NCBI RefSeq assembly: GCF_000515415.1
Contig: NZ_KI911783.1
Span: 7,737,831-7,801,830, forward strand
Length of the DNA: 64,000 bases
Reading direction: 5' to 3'
DNA from: Bradyrhizobium sp. WSM1417
GTDB taxonomy: Bacteria > Pseudomonadota > Alphaproteobacteria > Rhizobiales > Xanthobacteraceae
Part shown: positions 62,640 through 64,000 of the stretch, one piece after another
Numbering within the stretch: position 1 is the stretch's first letter
How the letters are laid out: each line of letters begins with the position of its first letter
Position numbers and translations under genes: made by a program
Notes under the pieces: generated by a model
What the model saw: only the letters and a program-made list of their open reading frames with translations
What the model was told of the DNA's origin: nothing
The model's database searches: none

Positions 62640-63113
62640 ATGGAAAAGGTACCGATGACTGCGGGCGGCTTTGCCGCGCTCGGGGAAGAACTGAAGAAGC
62701 GCCAGTCGGAGGACCGTCCGCGGATCATCGAGCATATCGCCGAGGCGCGCTCGCACGGCGACCTGTCGGAGAACGCGGAATACCACGCCGCGAAGGAAGA
62801 GCAGTCCCACAATGAAGGCCGCATCGCCGAGCTCGAGGACAAGCTCGCGCGCGCCGACATCATCGACATCTCGAAGCTGTCCGGCGACACCATCAAGTTC
62901 GGCGCGACCGTGACTCTGGTCGACGAGGACACCGAAAAGAAGACGGTGTGGCAGATCGTCGGCGAGGTCGAGGCCGACGCCAAGAAGGGCCGCATCTCCA
63001 TCACCTCGCCGCTCGCGCGCGCGCTGATCGGCAAGAAGAAGGGTTCAACCGTCGAGGTCAACGCACCCGGCGGCGCCAAGGCTTATGAGATCACCAAGGT
63101 GGAGTGGCGGTAA
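62640..63113 (+). CDS. greA: Transcription elongation factor GreA
   Basis: A 157-residue factor. The N-terminal coiled coil includes [20 protein letters not shown] with the conserved acidic tip that enters the RNA polymerase channel. The C-terminal globular domain ends [14 protein letters not shown]. GreA makes RNA polymerase cleave backtracked transcripts. The ATG at 62640 follows an AGAGAAGAG site; the upstream in-frame start adds 14 codons with no support. A terminator follows. Confidence 0.95.
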   Translation: MEKVPMTAGGFAALGEELKKRQSEDRPRIIEHIAEARSHGDLSENAEYHAAKEEQSHNEGRIAELEDKLARADIIDISKLSGDTIKFGATVTLVDEDTEKKTVWQIVGEVEADAKKGRISITSPLARALIGKKKGSTVEVNAPGGAKAYEITKVEWR

Positions 63114-63138
63114 CGATTTGCCGTTGCATGTGATTTGA

Positions 63139-63168
63139 AAAAGGCCGCGCACTGCGCGGCCTTTTCTG
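63139..63168 (+). terminator. Rho-independent terminator of greA
   Basis: aaaaggccgcgc/gcgcggcctttt (12 bp) with loop act and a short T run, 25 bp past the greA stop. Confidence 0.9.
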
Positions 63169-63202
63169 TATCCGCGTGTTGCTCGCAATGACGGAGGGGA
63201 CG

Positions 63203-63682
63203 CTACCTTCGTCCCCTCACGTCCAGCGGCACGGCCGCCTCGTATTTCGAATTGTGCAGCACCAGCGAGGTCCGCACGTTGCGGACGTGCGGGGCGGCGG
63301 TCAAATGGGTGACGAAATCCTGGAAGGTGGCCATGTCGGGTGCGACGCATTTCAGGATGAAATCGACTTCGCCCGACAACATCCAGCACTCGCGCACCAG
63401 CGGCTCGGCGCGGACGAACTCCTCGAACGCGCGCAAATCCGCCTCGGCCTGGCTGGAGAGGTGCACTGCGGCAAACACCGTGACGTCGAAGCCGAGCTTG
63501 CGCGCGTCCAAGAGCCCGCGATAGCCATGGATATACCCCTCCTCCTCCAGCGCCCGGACTCGGCGCAGGCAGGGCGGTGGCGAAATGCCGACGCGCTTGG
63601 CCAGCTCGACATTCGTGATTCGACCGTCGGCCTGAATCTCGGTGAGAATTTTCAGGTCGATCTCGTCTAGGTTCCGCGACAC
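63203..63682 (-). CDS. Lrp/AsnC-family transcriptional regulator
   Basis: A 159-residue regulator. The helix-turn-helix is ELAKRVGISPPPCLRRVRAL. The C-terminal RAM/AsnC ligand domain is about 70-150. I chose GTG 63682 (CAGGAG upstream), which gives the usual MSRNLDEIDLKIL start; the longer frame to 63847 lacks a binding site. It is divergent from trxB, an arrangement I recall in rhizobia. Its own promoter area has several palindromes. Confidence 0.92.
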   Translation of the reverse strand: MSRNLDEIDLKILTEIQADGRITNVELAKRVGISPPPCLRRVRALEEEGYIHGYRGLLDARKLGFDVTVFAAVHLSSQAEADLRAFEEFVRAEPLVRECWMLSGEVDFILKCVAPDMATFQDFVTHLTAAPHVRNVRTSLVLHNSKYEAAVPLDVRGRR

Positions 63683-63757
63683 GTGATTGGAACTCCTGGC
63701 CTTTGCGGCGGTATTGGTGGGTCTGTCGCAATCCTCATAGCGCAGACCACGCACTCG

Positions 63758-63774
63758 GCGCAATTTTATTGCGC
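63758..63774. promoter_or_regulatory. Palindrome in the Lrp-trxB gap
   Basis: GCGCAATTTTATTGCGC, a perfect 7-3-7 palindrome; a further GCGCAAT half lies at 63780-63786. It suits Lrp-family binding. Confidence 0.5.
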
Positions 63775-63795
63775 GTGCAGCGCAATCGACTTTTG

Positions 63796-63840
63796 TTCCC
63801 TGTTGGAAAAATCCGCCGACAGGGAATGCAATTCTTGCAT
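63796..63840. promoter_or_regulatory. Two further palindromes in the Lrp-trxB gap
   Basis: TTCCCTGT...ACAGGGAA (63796-63826, 8-15-8) and ATGCAATTCTTGCAT (63826-63840, 6-3-6) adjoin. Their GCAA/TTGC cores resemble the site at 63758. Confidence 0.45.
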
Positions 63841-63947
63841 AGCTCACCAGAAGGCTTAGATTACCTCTGATATTTCAGCGCCTCCGCGAGGCCTCCCGGC
63901 ACGTTCCGCGCCCGCGCTGCAGTCCCCCGTGAAAGGCATCTGTCGAA

Positions 63948-64000
63948 ATGTCCGCCGCTGTCCATGCAAAGGTCGTCATCATCGGCTCCGGCCCCGCCGG
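63948..64000 (+). CDS. trxB: Thioredoxin reductase, N-terminal fragment
   Basis: The first 17 codons of a gene cut off by the window end. The start MSAAVHAKVVIIGSGPAG shows the Rossmann GxGxxG motif of FAD-binding proteins. The closeness to an Lrp regulator and the exact N-terminus fit alphaproteobacterial TrxB. The redox-active CxxC and the rest lie outside the window, so the assignment rests on a short sequence and context. Confidence 0.7.
   Translation, partial: MSAAVHAKVVIIGSGPA

Noticed and set aside
1..64000. CRISPR array, insertion sequence, plasmid origin
   Set aside because: No regularly spaced direct repeats, transposase or replication initiator gene was seen.

Overview
The window looks like chromosomal DNA of a Bradyrhizobium-type alphaproteobacterium (Nitrobacteraceae). 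The grounds are high GC with strong third-position GC bias, the housekeeping set (rpoD, dnaG, rpoH, carA, carB, greA, an Lrp-type regulator beside a trxB start), a clade-2 chlorite-dismutase-like protein of Nitrobacter type, and many short interspersed palindromes familiar from Bradyrhizobium intergenic DNA. I see no prophage, transposase or CRISPR array.

Layout. 1-6.1 kb: an amidase fragment, small hypotheticals, a tandem hotdog thioesterase-like protein, a PoxB-type TPP enzyme, and the galactonate genes dgoA-dgoK. 6.1-10.1 kb: a likely self-contained sigma-54 module, made of a palindromic upstream site, a near-perfect -24/-12 promoter, a luciferase-family flavin monooxygenase, a flavin reductase, and an AcoR-type enhancer-binding activator. 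10.2-16 kb: a single-chain biotin-dependent acyl-CoA carboxylase, a racemase-family protein without its cysteines, and a Cache-type chemoreceptor. 16.3-23.7 kb: a pair of CxxC-containing unknowns, a TetR/tautomerase divergon with two palindromic operators, a GFA-family protein missing a zinc cysteine, a CobW GTPase coupled to an amidohydrolase, an 850-bp repeat-rich gap, and a predicted Tat-exported lipoprotein hydrolase. 23.7-34.3 kb: tRNA-Glu, a pseudouridine synthase, rpoH, a cell-wall amidase, a diguanylate cyclase, a 23-residue lysine-rich peptide gene, a LysE exporter, a lone receiver domain, an SDR, a lytic transglycosylase and small hypotheticals.

34.4-46.5 kb: rpoD and dnaG (the primase lacks all four zinc ligands), the Cld-like protein, a gamma-glutamylcyclotransferase, a transglutaminase gene broken by one in-frame TGA, N-formylglutamate amidohydrolase, LysE, an apparently leaderless ArsR-AHSA1-AHSA1 operon, and a second transglutaminase-like gene. 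46.8-53.4 kb: a hybrid sensor kinase, an acyl-CoA synthetase, an epoxide hydrolase, a YqeY protein and an alpha/beta hydrolase. 53.5-64 kb: carA, cupin, Dps, methyltransferase, an aberrant tRNA-Cys-like gene, an ArsR/MFS divergon with two identical-pattern operators, carB, greA, an Lrp regulator and the first codons of trxB.

The most distinctive items are the sigma-54 monooxygenase module, the tRNA-Cys-like gene with an abnormal anticodon arm, the leaderless ArsR operon with its operator inside the promoter spacer, the tiny Lys/Ala peptide, and several proteins that keep their fold signature but lack canonical ligand or catalytic residues (primase, GFA, racemase, Cld-like). No single locus is clearly a new system.
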